A stretch of 64,000 nt of DNA. Origin: Enchytraeus crypticus. Its lineage: Eukaryota > Annelida > Clitellata > Enchytraeida > Enchytraeidae. Shown one piece after another: positions 12,080-27,929 of this stretch. The notes below the pieces were generated by a model. It ran no database searches and was not told the origin of the DNA. It worked only from the letters and a program-made list of their open reading frames with translations. Where the stretch lies: positions 512,001 to 576,000 of the forward strand of contig CAJHZI010000510.1 in NCBI GenBank assembly GCA_905160935.1, given 5' to 3'. Numbering within the stretch: position 1 is the stretch's first letter; the number at the start of each line of letters is the position of its first letter. The translations under genes and the position numbers were made by a program.

Positions 12080-15000
12080 ATATAATGATTTTTGATGATG
12101 TATTTCTAATTGCAAGTTTGTATATTGCCCCCGACAATACAAAAAGCTGGGGATGTGGCTGTATTAATCCATAATTCTATCACCTTTAACATCATTGATT
12201 CATCCAATAATAATAATTTCTTTGATAATGCAGCAGAATTCTTGGTCGTTGATATATTACTTATGCTTGGTAAAATTAGACTCTTTTTAATTTACAGACA
12301 TCCGAGTCAATCGGCTACTGTCTTTATTGATAAATTTTTCAAGTTCCTTTCCATGTGCAAGCCTTTAAAAAAGAGTCTTATATGTGGTGATGTAAATATT
12401 GATTTGTTAAAATTTAGTGTGTTTAATTTCATTTTTCGCTGTTAATGAGCTGTCCAATTTGAACTTTATGCCGTTCTCGTTAATTCCTATTAACATTATA
12501 TTAATAACTCTCGTAGCATAATTGAACATATCTTCGCGAACTTCGGTTTTGATTATACTAAAGTCCCTAACGGTTACAAGCGATATTACTGATCACTATG
12601 CCAATGTTGTACTACTGGTTTCTGAAAATGAAAGAGTTAGCCCTTTCATTAGAATTTATAGCACTCAAAACATTAACAACTTTCATGATCATCTCTCGAA
12701 AACTGACTGGACACCGATCTATAATTTGATTAATATTGATGAGGTTATTACTCATCTAACGAATTCCTTAATTGCTGCCTCTGAGCTGAGCTTTCCTTTA
12801 ATTCGGTGCTCTCCTAAAACATATAAGGATAAACCCTGGATCTCTAAAGAGTTAAAGTCTAGAATTAAAATAAAAAACAATCTATACCATACTTTCAAAA
12901 AGTCTAACTTACCTCTTGATAAAACTAATTATCTGAATTACCAAAAAATACTTGAAAGGATATCAAAAACTTCCGTCAATGTTATTATAGAAATATATTA
13001 GGCATAAGATTTAATTCAATTAAGAACATTTGGAGAACTTTGAATAATATTACCAGTTTCGTGGTAAAAATAAGAATCAGACTATCGATCACTTAACTAC
13101 AAATGCTGGTGTTATTAGAAATAACAAGGATATTGCGGAAGAATTTAATAAATATTTTATACAAAATAGTATACGGCTAGCAGAAGCGATCCCACGAAAT
13201 GATGTATCATATCAGAGTTTTCTGAACAGGGCTCTACCACACTCTATTTTCCTAACTCCAAATTCCAACAGTGAAGTCTTAAATTTCATTCACTCCATGA
13301 ATAAGAGTTATTCTACTGGCAATGACACTATATCCAGTAAAATTTTACAATTATCTGCTAATTACATTGCAAACCAACTTACCTTTATCATTAATAAATC
13401 GATTGAATTAGGCTACTTTCCTGAGAATTTCAAATTAGCCAAGGTCATCCCTGTCTATAAAAAGGGTAAACATGACTTAGTGGAAAATTATAGACCAATT
13501 TCCCTCCTTAATAATTTAAGTAAAATATTTGAGAAAATCATGCATAAACGCATTACTACATTTCTCAATAAGTACGAAATCCTTAATTAAAATCAATTTG
13601 GTTTTAGATCCGGCCATTCTACCACTGATGCTCTTTTCTCTAGTGTAAATTTTTGATCTACTGAACATAAACATAAACAAGACACTTGGTATATTTTTAG
13701 ATCTCTCAAAAGCCTTTCATACTGTTGATCATAACATTCCGCTTCACAAATTACATTTTTATGGAATACGTGGTACTGCCTATGATTGGTTTAACTCCTA
13801 TTTATCTCGAAAAAAACAATACACCTTAATTGGTGACAGCATATCTAGTGTGTTATCTGTTGGTATCGGTGTTCCTCAAGGTTCGATTTTAGGACCTTTA
13901 CTTTTTATAATCTATATGAATGACATTCAAAATGCCTGTTCATTTGGGTTCATAAAACTGTATGCTGATGATTCTAATCTGTTTGTCAAATATAAGTCTA
14001 TTGATGAATTGTTTATCTCTGCGATTCTAGCTTGCTCTGAAATAAGTAAATGGTTTATAAGTAACAAGGTAACTGTAAATTGTTCTAAGTCTTCATATGT
14101 ATTGTTCTACCCCACTAAAGACGACGAAGCTCTTATTCAAACTAACAATTTAACTGTATCCCTTGATAATAACTGCATTAATAGAACATACGTTACCAAA
14201 TTTTTAGGCTTAACATTAGATGAAAATTTGACTTTTAGTGATCATATTAAATCATTAATCTGTACAATTAATAATTTTAATAGTATGTTATACAATCGTA
14301 GAGATTTTATTCCTGTGAATTGTCGTAGAAATTTATACCTTTCATTGGTGCAATCAAGGACACAATATGGCATTGAAGTTTATGCCAATACAACCAAACA
14401 GTTGCTTCAACCCTTACATGTTGCACGTAACCGTATTCTAAGAACTTTACAGAATAAACATAAGTTTCATAATGTTAAGCAACTTTATATGAATTATAAT
14501 GTATTACCAATTTTTCAGTTATTCCAACTACATACTGGTAAACTTGTTTTTAAATGTATCAATTTCCCCGATCTGACTATGTCAGTATCCATAAAATGTA
14601 TTTTTATTGCTAATCAGATCTCGTTTGTGTATAATACAAGACTCTCCGAGACCAATTATTTGTGTTCTAGAACAACTTCAGAATTTTTTAAATCTTATGT
14701 CTATAACTTTATCAATTCTTGGAACCAAATACCTCCTGATATCCGCAGTTCGAGGTCCCTAGCAGAATTCACTAAACGTTACAAATATATATTGTTTGAT
14801 GGTTTGTAAATTACTAAATTTTGGTTTCTTTTGTGTAAATGTCCAGCTAGAATTGTTGCTTAGCTAAAGTGTGTATTTAAGTTGATTTTGCATTAAACAT
14901 GACATTAATATAGTTGTAGACGGTGGTCAGCTAGATAAGATGTGTATCATCTTCCCTGACGGCCGTTGTTCTAGTTTCTTAAGACTGTTTGATACCCTGT

Positions 15001-15080
15001 GTTTCTGGAAATTTTTAATTTTATTTTATTTTTAAATGTTTATTTCTATTTGTATTTGTCAGTGATTTGGTGTTGATGCT
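12080..15080 (+). mobile_element. Degenerate non-LTR retrotransposon (Jockey/CR1/L2-like)
   Basis: The 5' part holds the end of an apurinic-type endonuclease (LICGDVNIDLLKF near 12380). It is followed by the linker KPWISKELKSRIKIKNNLYH near 12830 and the reverse transcriptase: PVYKKGKHDLVENYRPISLL, NQFGFRSGHST, FLDLSKAF, GVPQGSILGPLLFIIYMNDI and YADDS near 13960. Stops and frame changes occur (for example TAA at 13588 and a shift near 13660), so the copy is dead. The 3' end has no poly(A); it ends with CTGAAATAAAC then a CTCT run, shared with the next copy. The 5' end is truncated within the endonuclease. Confidence 0.85.
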
Positions 15081-15104
15081 GAAATAAACACATATCTCTC
15101 TCTA

Positions 15105-15965
15105 ATGTTCTTGATTTCTTACCTAAACACTGCCTCAACAAATTTACTACTCTTTTATTCATAGTCAGATTCAGTATTGCATTGAAATCTATGGAAATAC
15201 CCACAACACTCACTTGAGTGATGTGATGAGCATGAATTATTCTATACTAAGAATTCTATTTAAGAAAAAATTAACAACTAAAACTTCTGAACTAGAGGAA
15301 ATAGTTAATTCACTTCCTCTACGCCTACGATGTAATTTTAAGCTATTAAAACTTTCTCATCTATGTATTCATAGCCCGGAATAAATACCAAAAATGTTCA
15401 TAGAAAATATTCGATTCGCTAATTCTCTCTCCCGTTATAATATGAGGAAACCGTTGAGTTTACACAAACCTTACACAAATACTAACTATGGAAAAAGAAC
15501 TATCAATTACTTATGTTCCCATTTGTGGAATATGCTCTCTGAAAACACACAGGCAATCAGATCCACCAATATTTATTTAAGAAAAATTAAGGAATAGGCC
15601 TACGTTGAGAACATGAAATAGCTAATTTCCTTTCTTTCGCTTTTTCTCACAAGTTTATGTTTTTATGTTAGTTTTCTGTTGAATTGCACTAGTTTTAAAA
15701 TTAATGTCAGTTTGCAATTGTACCTTTGAGGTAACCAACTAGATGCCGCTAGTCGCTGTTTTGGTAGCCTCTATTTCTGATCAAATACATAGAACTGCTA
15801 CTACTGATAGAATAGACAAATTATTAATTACGTGCTGGTTTTATTTTTAACTGAAATATTTATTCTGTTATGAATTCATGCTGTATATTATTTTGTTCTT
15901 TTTATAACTTATATGTAATATTGTAGTGGAGTGTGATTCTGAAATAAACTTAAACTCTCTCTCTC
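15105..15965 (+). mobile_element. Second 5'-truncated LINE copy
   Basis: Encodes pieces such as SQIQYCIEIYGN and the C-terminal NYGKRTINYLCSHLWNMLS tail typical of this LINE type. Ends with CTGAAATAAAC and a (CT)n run like the 12080-15080 copy, though it is diverged from it. Non-functional. Confidence 0.7.
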
Positions 15966-15999
15966 TCTCTCTATCACTATTAGTAGGCTACCACCTGTT

Positions 16000-16172
16000 A
16001 AAACCATTAAGCGATTTTTAGATCAATTTCCGTATACCATTCAAATGGATGTCCGAAATTTTAAACCTCACATGAGCGCGGCTGGGATTCGAACCCACGA
16101 GGGTTCAATTCACCTAAGCATCTGTCATTTAAAGCTGCATGACGTTACCCCTGCGCTATTAAGATATGCAAT
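16000..16172 (-). mobile_element. SINE family A copy
   Basis: GCTGGGATTCGAACCCACGA, CATGACGTTACCCCTGCGCT. Slightly shorter than the 11.4 kb copies. Confidence 0.8.
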
Positions 16173-16920
16173 TAATATGAAACGTTCATTAATATGATAA
16201 TATCGCCTTCTACAAAGTCAAACTACGTGGTCGTACTTAATTAATGCCGATATATTACTACTTAATATTTCTATAATTTTTGTAAATATTGTTCATAAAT
16301 CCTTCTTCCTATCAGATTTTGAATGAACGTCTTTGTAATGCTATAATACTGTATGGTGATAGCATAAGCCAAGTTGAACGTCAGTTTCCTGCTCGACAGC
16401 TTAAATGTCTTTGACGGGGAAAGCACAGAATTTGAACATTGCGCCTATAGGGAATTGCACTTACTAATTCAATGTTTATCAATTTACCAACAGGCAATCG
16501 GAATTTGTCAGTAGACCTACTTGAATTTGGCATAACTATTAATGAAGTTAAATACTTGAGACTTCTGAAGCTCCGATTTACATGTATAATAAAACATATA
16601 GTTCTATTTGATATGATCTTGATTTAATGACGTCGCGTTGTTTTGTTGATTTTAGTTTACCTATAGTTGCTGTTATTTTACAAAAATTAATAACCATATC
16701 GATATACATCAATTTAACATATTAACGCAATATTAAGAAAAATAAATATTTATGCGTCGATTCCACAAATAGGGGTTTACAACGGTAGGCTATATTGTTT
16801 ATTGTCCTTTAATCCAACGTGCACTTGTCATGCACGTGTCAATTAATTGTTCTATCAAGGCTTATAATTACATATAGAAAAGCTCAAAAGTTAGAAAATT
16901 ATGTATTAGCGGAATTAAAT
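16173..16920. other. Upstream flank of SPATC1L
   Basis: AT-rich. A decayed SINE B-like piece lies at about 16370-16450 (TTGAACGTCAGTTTCCTGC). There is no convincing TATA box or other core promoter. No coding frame is seen apart from a non-ATG extension of SPATC1L exon 1. Confidence 0.5.
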
Positions 16921-20622
<3,702 letters not shown>

Positions 20623-20815
20623 ACTGTGGTGTCATGGACGACGGGCGCGCTATATTCCTATGGTAAACCGTGGTGTCATGAACGACGAGCGCGCTTTGTT
20701 AAAATGATAAACTGTGATGTAATGGATGATGGTAGAGCTATGTTACAATGATAAGCTATGATATCACGGATGATGGTAGCGTTCCTATAGTAAACCACTG
20801 TATATTCAAGGCATT

Positions 20816-21035
20816 AAGAAGTGGTTAATCTATCACATGTACATATAATCAATGTCATCAGATATACAACAGAGCTCTAATCTAATCAAAGCTATCCTCT
20901 CACGTGGAAGTGCACCGCTCTGGGACTCGAACTCTTGTCTCCTGGTCATCAGCGAGTGTGCTACAACCAGGCCATTCAAATATACAAGACTTCTCCTAGT
21001 TTTAGTTTTAGTTATTAGTGTAGAATGTCCTTAGC
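20816..21035. other. Short unannotated stretch after SPATC1L
   Basis: No coding, RNA or repeat signal that I recognise. Confidence 0.4.
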
Positions 21036-21250
21036 GTTGAAGCAACATCATGAAGTTTTAAAATGACAGATCCTGAGGTGAATTGAACTCTCATGGGTTC
21101 GAATCCCAGCCGCGTTGATTTGAGAGTAAAATATCGGACATTCACGGGACTGGTTAAACGAGTAGTGGTCTAAATTGCGTTACGGTATACACTTGTGGTA
21201 TTAAAAGTGATAGTTATCAACACAGTTGATCATTTCACTATAATGTATCC
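21036..21250 (+). mobile_element. SINE family A copy, sense orientation
   Basis: Reads CATGGGTTCGAATCCCAGCC (B-box), GTAAAATATCGGACATTCAC and TTGATCATTTCACTATAATG. Confidence 0.85.
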
Positions 21251-21354
21251 TTACGCCTTACTTTATGACTGACTCAAGTGTAAATACGTACAGAAGAACA
21301 GAAAGTCTAGATACCTGGAAGAGTTGTACGTCATGCAGCCGTCATTATGAAGAG

Positions 21355-21382
21355 CACAATGAGAGAGAGAGAGCGACAGAGG

Positions 21383-21414
<32 letters not shown>

Positions 21415-21442
21415 GCGAGAGAGAGCGAGAGAGAGAGAGAGC

Positions 21443-21474
<32 letters not shown>

Positions 21475-21492
21475 TAGAGGAGAGAGAGAGAA
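21355..21492. repeat. (GA)n microsatellite
   Basis: GAGAGA runs with GCGA interruptions. Confidence 0.95.
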
Positions 21493-21849
21493 TTTAATAT
21501 AAAAGCAGTTAATGAAGACAATATTTATTTCTTATATCAAAAAAAAAAAAACGCGACATAACACAAATGGAAAGTAGCAATTTAAAGCAAAAGTTAAGAT
21601 AAGTTAAGGTAAGCTGAGATACAAGACTGATAACTTCATACAGTTGATTAGCTAAAGAAGAACTAAATTACGTCATATCCTGCATAGTCACACCTACTTC
21701 AAAGTCCAGCCCTTATGCTATAAGCCAGTCATATAATATTAAACTCTGCAATGTGCAAGAAGCGTGTCTTCAATCTACAACATAAACTGACTTTGGATTC
21801 TTTCTATTTACTATAATTTAGAACTACAATTAATTATCACAGTAAAGGG

Positions 21850-22050
21850 AATCAGAGCAGCTCATAGGTCACGCCAACAGTTCTATGACGTCAGAGCAGC
21901 TTGTAGGTCACACCTAACCGTTCTGACATCAGAACAGCTTGTAGGTAACGCCTAACAGTTCTATGACGTCAGAGCAGCTTGTATTTCACGCCTAACCGTT
22001 CTATGACATCAGAAGAGCTTGTAGATCACGCCTAACCGTTCTATGACGTC
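21850..22050 (-). repeat. ~40 bp tandem repeat overlapping the end of the RABGGTB coding region
   Basis: On the minus strand, TCTGACGTCATAGAACGGTT (coding SDVIERL of RABGGTB) followed by AGGCGTGATCTACAAGCTC is repeated about five times into the 3' UTR; the stop TGA at 22009-22011 is part of the second unit. Confidence 0.93.
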
Positions 22051-23715
22051 AGAGGGCATACAAAAGACTGGATCGACTTTCTTGATTCCCTCATAGCCAA
22101 GCAATGAGAGCCCGGCCAGGCCAAATACTGTGTGGAAAGGATCGACCTGTTCCACAGCACGATATACACAAATCTTATCAATTACAATCTAAACTATAAG
22201 TCCATAAATATTATAAACTTTACAGTCAATTTTGAAATACTACAGAAATACCAAGAGATTAAAGCTAATCTTCACTACATAAGAACTAAGGGGACTTTAT
22301 AAGCGTTGTAGCGGAGTCACTAACGCTGATAATTATCAGCGTTAGTGACTCCGCTACAACGCTTATGAAGTCTTCTTAATTAAACAGTTTTTATAATAAG
22401 TTAAACCAGTGACTGATTCAAACCATGCAACAACTGCTCGCTCGTGATTGCTTTAACGTTGTAAATACTTGATTGATATCAATGACGACAGAGTTAGAGA
22501 GGGATTGTATAACTATGAATAGAGTAAGAAAGGTATTAGAATGAGAGAGAACTCACCATATCACCAGGTCTGTCAGATATTCCTCCCGTTTCCTCGTCCT
22601 GACTAGCCAGTATAAATCTTATCAGCTTATCCTACACACACATACACATGTCTACATATACATATATCTAAATAAACACTCTGACAGACAGAGTACTATG
22701 CATACATATATCTACATATACATTCAAACAGACACAGTACAACGCACACATATATCTACATACACATTCAAACAGACACAGTACTCATACACACATATCT
22801 ACACACACGTTCTAACAGACTCTGTACTACACACACATATATCTACACACACATTCAAACAGAAACAATATGATACATGTATATATCTACATACATTCAA
22901 ACAGACCAGTAACATGCACACATATATCTACACACACATTCAAACAGCAACAGTAAAACGCAAACACTTATCTAAACAAACATTCCAACAGATACAGTCT
23001 ACATACATATATCTGTATAAACATTCAAACAGACACAGTACTACACACAAATATATCTGCATACACATTCAAAGAGGCACAGTAGTACACACAAACATAG
23101 CCAAAGACACAAAGAGAGATATAATAATATGCAATATTGTAAGTTATACATTAGTAAGTACTCTTGAAAGTAAACCTTGTCTATCCAGTGTAGTCTGTCA
23201 ATAATCTTAAGTGAAGCCAGCACCCACCATGAGTAGCAAACATCTGGTAACTTTTCGGGTCTACCTGTATTACAGCATAACATACGGACACATAGAGATA
23301 TGAATCAACAAACGAGAGGAATCTTATAACGTAAAGATATGAATCAACCGATCAACCAGTATGAAAACAATCTTATAACATATAGATATACAAGTCTAAA
23401 AAAATTACAGAAAGCTCTCTAATGATAGTCTTGCATTCAGGGAGACCAGCATCACGGCTCAGTTGACATCAACAACAACACTAGGAGTCGTACCGTTGAG
23501 GCCCCCAGATGGCAGCTGTCTCTCACAGAGCCACCAGCCTAGTAGATCAGCGTCCACCTCACTGAGCCTGTCCAGTAGAGCTAGGGTGCCCAGACAACAG
23601 TAGATCTACACATACATACACACATACACACTGATAAATGGTGCCTAGACAACAGTAGATCTACACATTGTACACATACACACACAGGTAAATGGTGCCC
23701 AGACAACAGTAGATC

Positions 23716-23757
<42 letters not shown>

Positions 23758-24744
23758 TAAATGGTGCCCAGACAACAGTAGATCTATACATACACACAGA
23801 TAAATGGTGCCCAGACAACAGTAGATCTACACATACACACACAGATAAATGATGCCCAGACAACAGTAGATCTACACATACATACACACAGGTACAGGGT
23901 GCACAGACAACAGTAGATCTACACATACAAACACACATACACACAACAAGAGAAAATTTAAGAGATAATGAGTGAGGAATCCTACCAGAGAGTTTGTAGT
24001 AGCGAGCAGAAATATAAAATCATACGAACAGAAACACACAGAGGGATAATCAGACATACCTGAGCAGAATGTGTCTCACTGCCTGGCACTCTGCCAAAAC
24101 CTCCGTCAAAGTTCATGCACGAGAGAACAAAGTCCCCGGCCGAATCCACGTTTATAGCGTCCAATCGTTTCTACAAAAGCAACCAATTACTATAGCAAAA
24201 CAACGACTAGAGTGTTACTGTTGTCCATGACAACATCCACATTTATAGTGTCCAAGCGTTTCTACAAAAACAGACAACCAATTACTATATCAAAATAACG
24301 ATTAAAGTGCTACTGTTGTCCATGATAACATCCATGCCTATTCAACAAAAACAGCAACCATAAGAACGGATACTGTACTGCACATGCGTATGACATGAGT
24401 GCAACTATACGTAATATATTTTAAAAAATTAAAAATTCTACAAAAAACATGACAAATCATTACTGTAAAGATAGAATATAAAGTAGAGCAATTTTATCAC
24501 AGAGACATGCTTTTACACTTTATCATCAGGAAAGTGTTCATTGTGATTCACACTAGGTTATTCATTCGACACAATAACAATATTGAATCAATAATCGTTG
24601 AGCTGCTCTACTTCGATACCAAAACAACTGTTTCATAATCAATGAAACCGTAAGATGGACATAATAACCTGAAAGCTCCTCGTGTAGTTAATTTATTAAT
24701 GAATTATTAGTATTAAAGATACAAACCAGCAATAGGCAGTGCAC

Positions 24745-24783
<39 letters not shown>

Positions 24784-24792
24784 AACAGTGAA

Positions 24793-24826
<34 letters not shown>

Positions 24827-27400
24827 AACACTGAACAAAGAGAGAGAGAGAGACAAACAGTGAACAAAGAGAGAGAGAGAGACAGAACAAGAGAAAGAAA
24901 GACCAGCTGACAGAGAGAGTGAGAGAGAGAAAGAAAGAAAGAGGGGAAAGAGAGACAGACAGAGAGAGACAGACAGACAGACAAGCAGAGAGAGACAGAC
25001 AGACAGACCAGCAGAGAGAGACAAGCCACTGCCACCATGGAGAACCTGGTGTCCACCTCCCCCCACTTGTCTCCTTTAAAACTCCCGTCTGCATTCTGCA
25101 ATCCCGCCACAAACTCCACCACCTTCTCAATGTTCAGCGTGTCCAATGCGTCGTACAAACACAGGATCTGCGCATAACAGTCGTTCATGACAACATGGAG
25201 CATGATATACTCATAACAGTCGTTCATGACAAAATGGAGCATGATATACTCATAACGGTCATTCAGGACAACGTGGAGCATGATATACTCATAACAGTCG
25301 TTCATGACAACATGGATCATGATATATTCAAAGCTCAGATCTGCTTCAAAAATTATGCTAACTTCTTCGGAAAAATTTAAGTCAGAGGAATAAAAAATAT
25401 TTAGAAATACCACTCTGTGACAACATTATACATAAAAATAATTTACCCAGTACTAATTCTTATAGGTTTAGCTAAAAATTATCCGCTACTATTAAGATCA
25501 TCGCAGTAGCACATGTCATGTATACTAAACCATGATTTGTCAATATTTAGAAGCCATTAACAGAGCCACTGGATGACAAAACTTTACCGCGATTTTGACA
25601 AAATCTATCCTAAAATAATTTGTCCTCTATATTAAAAAAAAATCGAACAAATACTTACAACGATTAGCAGTAGTTTTATTAAGTACAATGCAAAGAAGTG
25701 CTGCTCCGTAATTAGCATGATTGCCGTCATATCTTAATAAATTAGTACATATTTTATAATCAAAGATGTTGAGCTTACATATGAGGGAAATGAAGTTAAA
25801 ATGCTGAGAGTTAAACGGGTATCTCTCTAGTATCTGTGCTTCATGTTTGGCAAAGGATCTTTCGTTCACTAAAGGAGCTCTTGAGTGAACGAGAAGATAA
25901 ACAGTTGCAGTGACGTACGTTTGATCGACACAGAACACTAGAGACAGTATGCTCGTGCACACACAATACACGTGCAGTTAGTGTTCTCGGTGTATGAAGA
26001 GAGACAGCGTTGAACCTGCACAGACGAGAGAGTGTAGAGAAGATGAGGATCGTGTCCCACGCTGGCAGAGACACCGCCACACTCGTGCTGACATCCTCGT
26101 ATGAACTCCAGCACAGCCTTGCGGTCCATCCTCTCCAGACCTCCGAGCAAATCCATCGCAGTCAATCCCCAGTACATCCCACTCATCCTCAGATACTCCG
26201 TAACGTTGAATTCCTGTGGAATAGATACAGCTGATTAATAGTTAAAACAGGCAGTCCACAGCAGTTGAGCTCTCGACCTTTGACCTCTTGTAGAAAAAGC
26301 TGGTAAAGCTACTGTTAATGTCAGTTCCTCACTCGAAAGTGATGTCAGTGATGGGTGAACCCAGGATTTGAACCCCGCACATACTGATCAGCAGTCAAAT
26401 ATTTTACCGACATCGCCACTGTCTCCAGCCAGCAAAGCATCGATAGAACGACAGTAAAACATATAGTCCATAAAAGATTTCACACATCTGAAGTACTCCT
26501 TAATGTTCAACTCCAGCGGTATAAAACAACATCAATAAAACAACAGTATAATGTAGTCTATAATACAGCGCTGCCTAGCCTATGGTAGGCCTTAAGAATC
26601 ACCTTGCCTATGGTAGGCCAGTCAAGTCACCTTGCATACGGTAGGCCTGCAAAGCCACCATGCCTATGGTAGGCCTGCCAAGTTACCTTGCCTATGGTAA
26701 GCCTGCCAAATCATCTTGCCTACGGTAAGCCTGCAGAATCGCAGAATAAATTAAACTAATTTTGATCAAGTTTAGCCATTTTCTCCAAAATATGCCAGCT
26801 CAGCAAAATGCAAATTCCTTGAATTCATATATAAGAGAAAAGATTGGTTTGCGATGCTATCTACATGTATATCGCACTGTTGTATAGCCTAGTATTGTGT
26901 TGCCTTACTGCATATATTGCTTACTTTGTATTTCTACATAGGCAACGTTGAGTTTGTATTGTCTGTATTTTGTATATGTCAGGCTTCACAAGTGACCGAA
27001 AGTATACACATTCAATGCATAGCAACTTAGTACGTATATCCTGCTAAAAATTAATATTTACTTAGATAATATTTTAGTTTCTTTCCAGAATAATAAATAT
27101 TAATAATTTATTCTTGATATCACTTGGTTTTATGATTTTAATCACTCTAAAATTTTATAAATGTAACTAATTACCATTCTCCTTGACAACTAATTAATTG
27201 AGTGAAGTGAGCAAGAGGTCACACTTGAATAATATGATGAAGTTTGTAATACTATATGTTGCATAAAGTATGTCACAGTTTTAAACACTTACATAATCGT
27301 CAATTTTGTTTCCATATCCCTCAATATACGAAATATGTTTTTCGCTAAACAGAGATGTGGGGGCTGAGTCAGGTATCGCTATATCCTTGATTAGATTAGC
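22009..27400 (-). CDS. RABGGTB: Rab geranylgeranyltransferase beta subunit (RABGGTB); first short exon not located
   Basis: Minus-strand exons: 27400-27293, 26213-26016, 25167-25009, 24170-24060, 23605-23494, 23264-23176, 22631-22557 and 22146-22009. They join in frame to about 329 codons (human protein 331). Diagnostic stretches include [86 protein letters not shown] and [14 protein letters not shown]. The family's zinc ligands are present: Asp and Cys of DVCYSWW and His of PFHTVFG. The enzyme attaches geranylgeranyl groups to Rab GTPases with the alpha subunit and the Rab escort protein, in the cytosol. The first exon here starts in phase 0 after a good acceptor and lacks an ATG. A candidate ATG lies near 27520, but its apparent donor gives the wrong phase, so I left it out. 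Several introns and the 3' end carry repeated copies of exon edges. The gene converges with SPATC1L. The identity is very sure. Confidence 0.93.
22287..22378. repeat. Perfect palindrome (68 bp core) with imperfect extensions
   Basis: The centre lies between 22332 and 22333 (GCTGATAA|TTATCAGC). The arms 22299-22332 and 22333-22366 are exact inverted copies without spacer and include CGTTGTAGCGGAGTCACTAA. Partial pairing goes on to about 22287/22378. Intronic in RABGGTB. Confidence 0.95.
22632..23110 (-). repeat. ~45 bp minisatellite in a RABGGTB intron
   Basis: About nine units of CACACATATATCTACATACACATTCAAACAGACACAGTAC type. On the coding strand each has a TGTAG, and the array starts next to the real acceptor TGTGTGTAG|GATAAG at 22631. 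Confidence 0.85.
23586..23935 (-). repeat. Minisatellite repeating a RABGGTB acceptor and the first 21 nt of its exon
   Basis: GTGTAG|ATCTACTGTTGTCTGGGCACC on the minus strand (coding IYCCLGT) is the true junction at 23605. Six further copies lie upstream in the intron, separated by (CA)n. Confidence 0.95.
24140..24365 (-). repeat. ~110 bp tandem duplication covering a RABGGTB acceptor
   Basis: The junction TTTTGTAG|AAACGATTGGACGCTATAAA at 24170 is duplicated upstream as TTTTGTAG|AAACGCTTGGACACTATAAA (about 24268). A third, decayed part lies near 24340. The copied unit also holds a family C repeat piece. Confidence 0.88.
24745..25008. repeat. (GA)n / (GACA)n microsatellite up to a RABGGTB donor
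   Basis: Purine-rich runs that reach the donor CTGCTG|GTCTGT at 25009. The coding-strand motif CTCTCTCTGCT of the exon end recurs just inside the intron. Confidence 0.9.
25170..25330 (-). repeat. 39 bp tandem repeat ending at a RABGGTB acceptor
   Basis: Four units (TATGAGTATATCATGCTCCA type). On the coding strand each unit is 13 codons without stop, in frame with the exon that starts at 25167. Confidence 0.9.
26295..26432 (-). mobile_element. SINE family B copy
   Basis: AAAAGCTGGTAAAGCTACTG, CCAGGATTTGAACCCCGCAC, ACTGTCTCCAGCC. Intronic in RABGGTB. Confidence 0.88.
26565..26738. repeat. ~28 bp minisatellite
   Basis: About six imperfect units around CCTTGCCTATGGTAGGCCTG. Intronic in RABGGTB. 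Confidence 0.85.
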
Positions 27401-27929
27401 CTGGAATAATATAAAACGTGTAATACAATAACAATAAAAACCTAAACGCTGAAAACTAATCAGAAACAAAAGCATTTATATTCAGTTATTTATAAAGCTT
27501 TACCCTTGAGAAGACCATTGTCATTCATAATTCCATCTACTAATAGATCATTGGATATTATTTTCGTTTGCCTCGAGTACGCAATATTCGAATGGCCATG
27601 CATAGAAAACTAAAACATAATTTTGGATTAACACACGGCCAAACTTTAATAATTAGTCGCGGTCAACTGACTATTCACCCATAATTACATATTATATTAT
27701 ATTTATATACATAGTGAATTGATGTTTTTGTATACTGCTAAATTTAATAGAAACAATATCTGTAAATATGAAGCATTATAAATTAATACTTACCATACCA
27801 ATAGAGAATTTAAGTAAACGAATTAATTAAAACAAATTTCTAGTTATTTTATGTGAAATGTAAATATAAACAAATCCTGTCTCTTGTTCTTGGAAGGGTT
27901 CATTTCTTTCTATCATCTTCCAAAGTTAT

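Noticed and set aside
16819-16920. Upstream extension of SPATC1L (HLSCTCQLIVLSRL...)
   Set aside because: No ATG in this stretch; first ATG with good context is at 16921.
22698-23204. Frame [18 protein letters not shown]...
   Set aside because: Follows a ~45 bp minisatellite in a RABGGTB intron, on the strand opposite the gene.
27505-27530. ATG with MNDNGLLK as RABGGTB exon 1
   Set aside because: Its donor (TCAAGG|GTAAAG) gives phase 1, but the next exon needs phase 0, so the join would break the frame.
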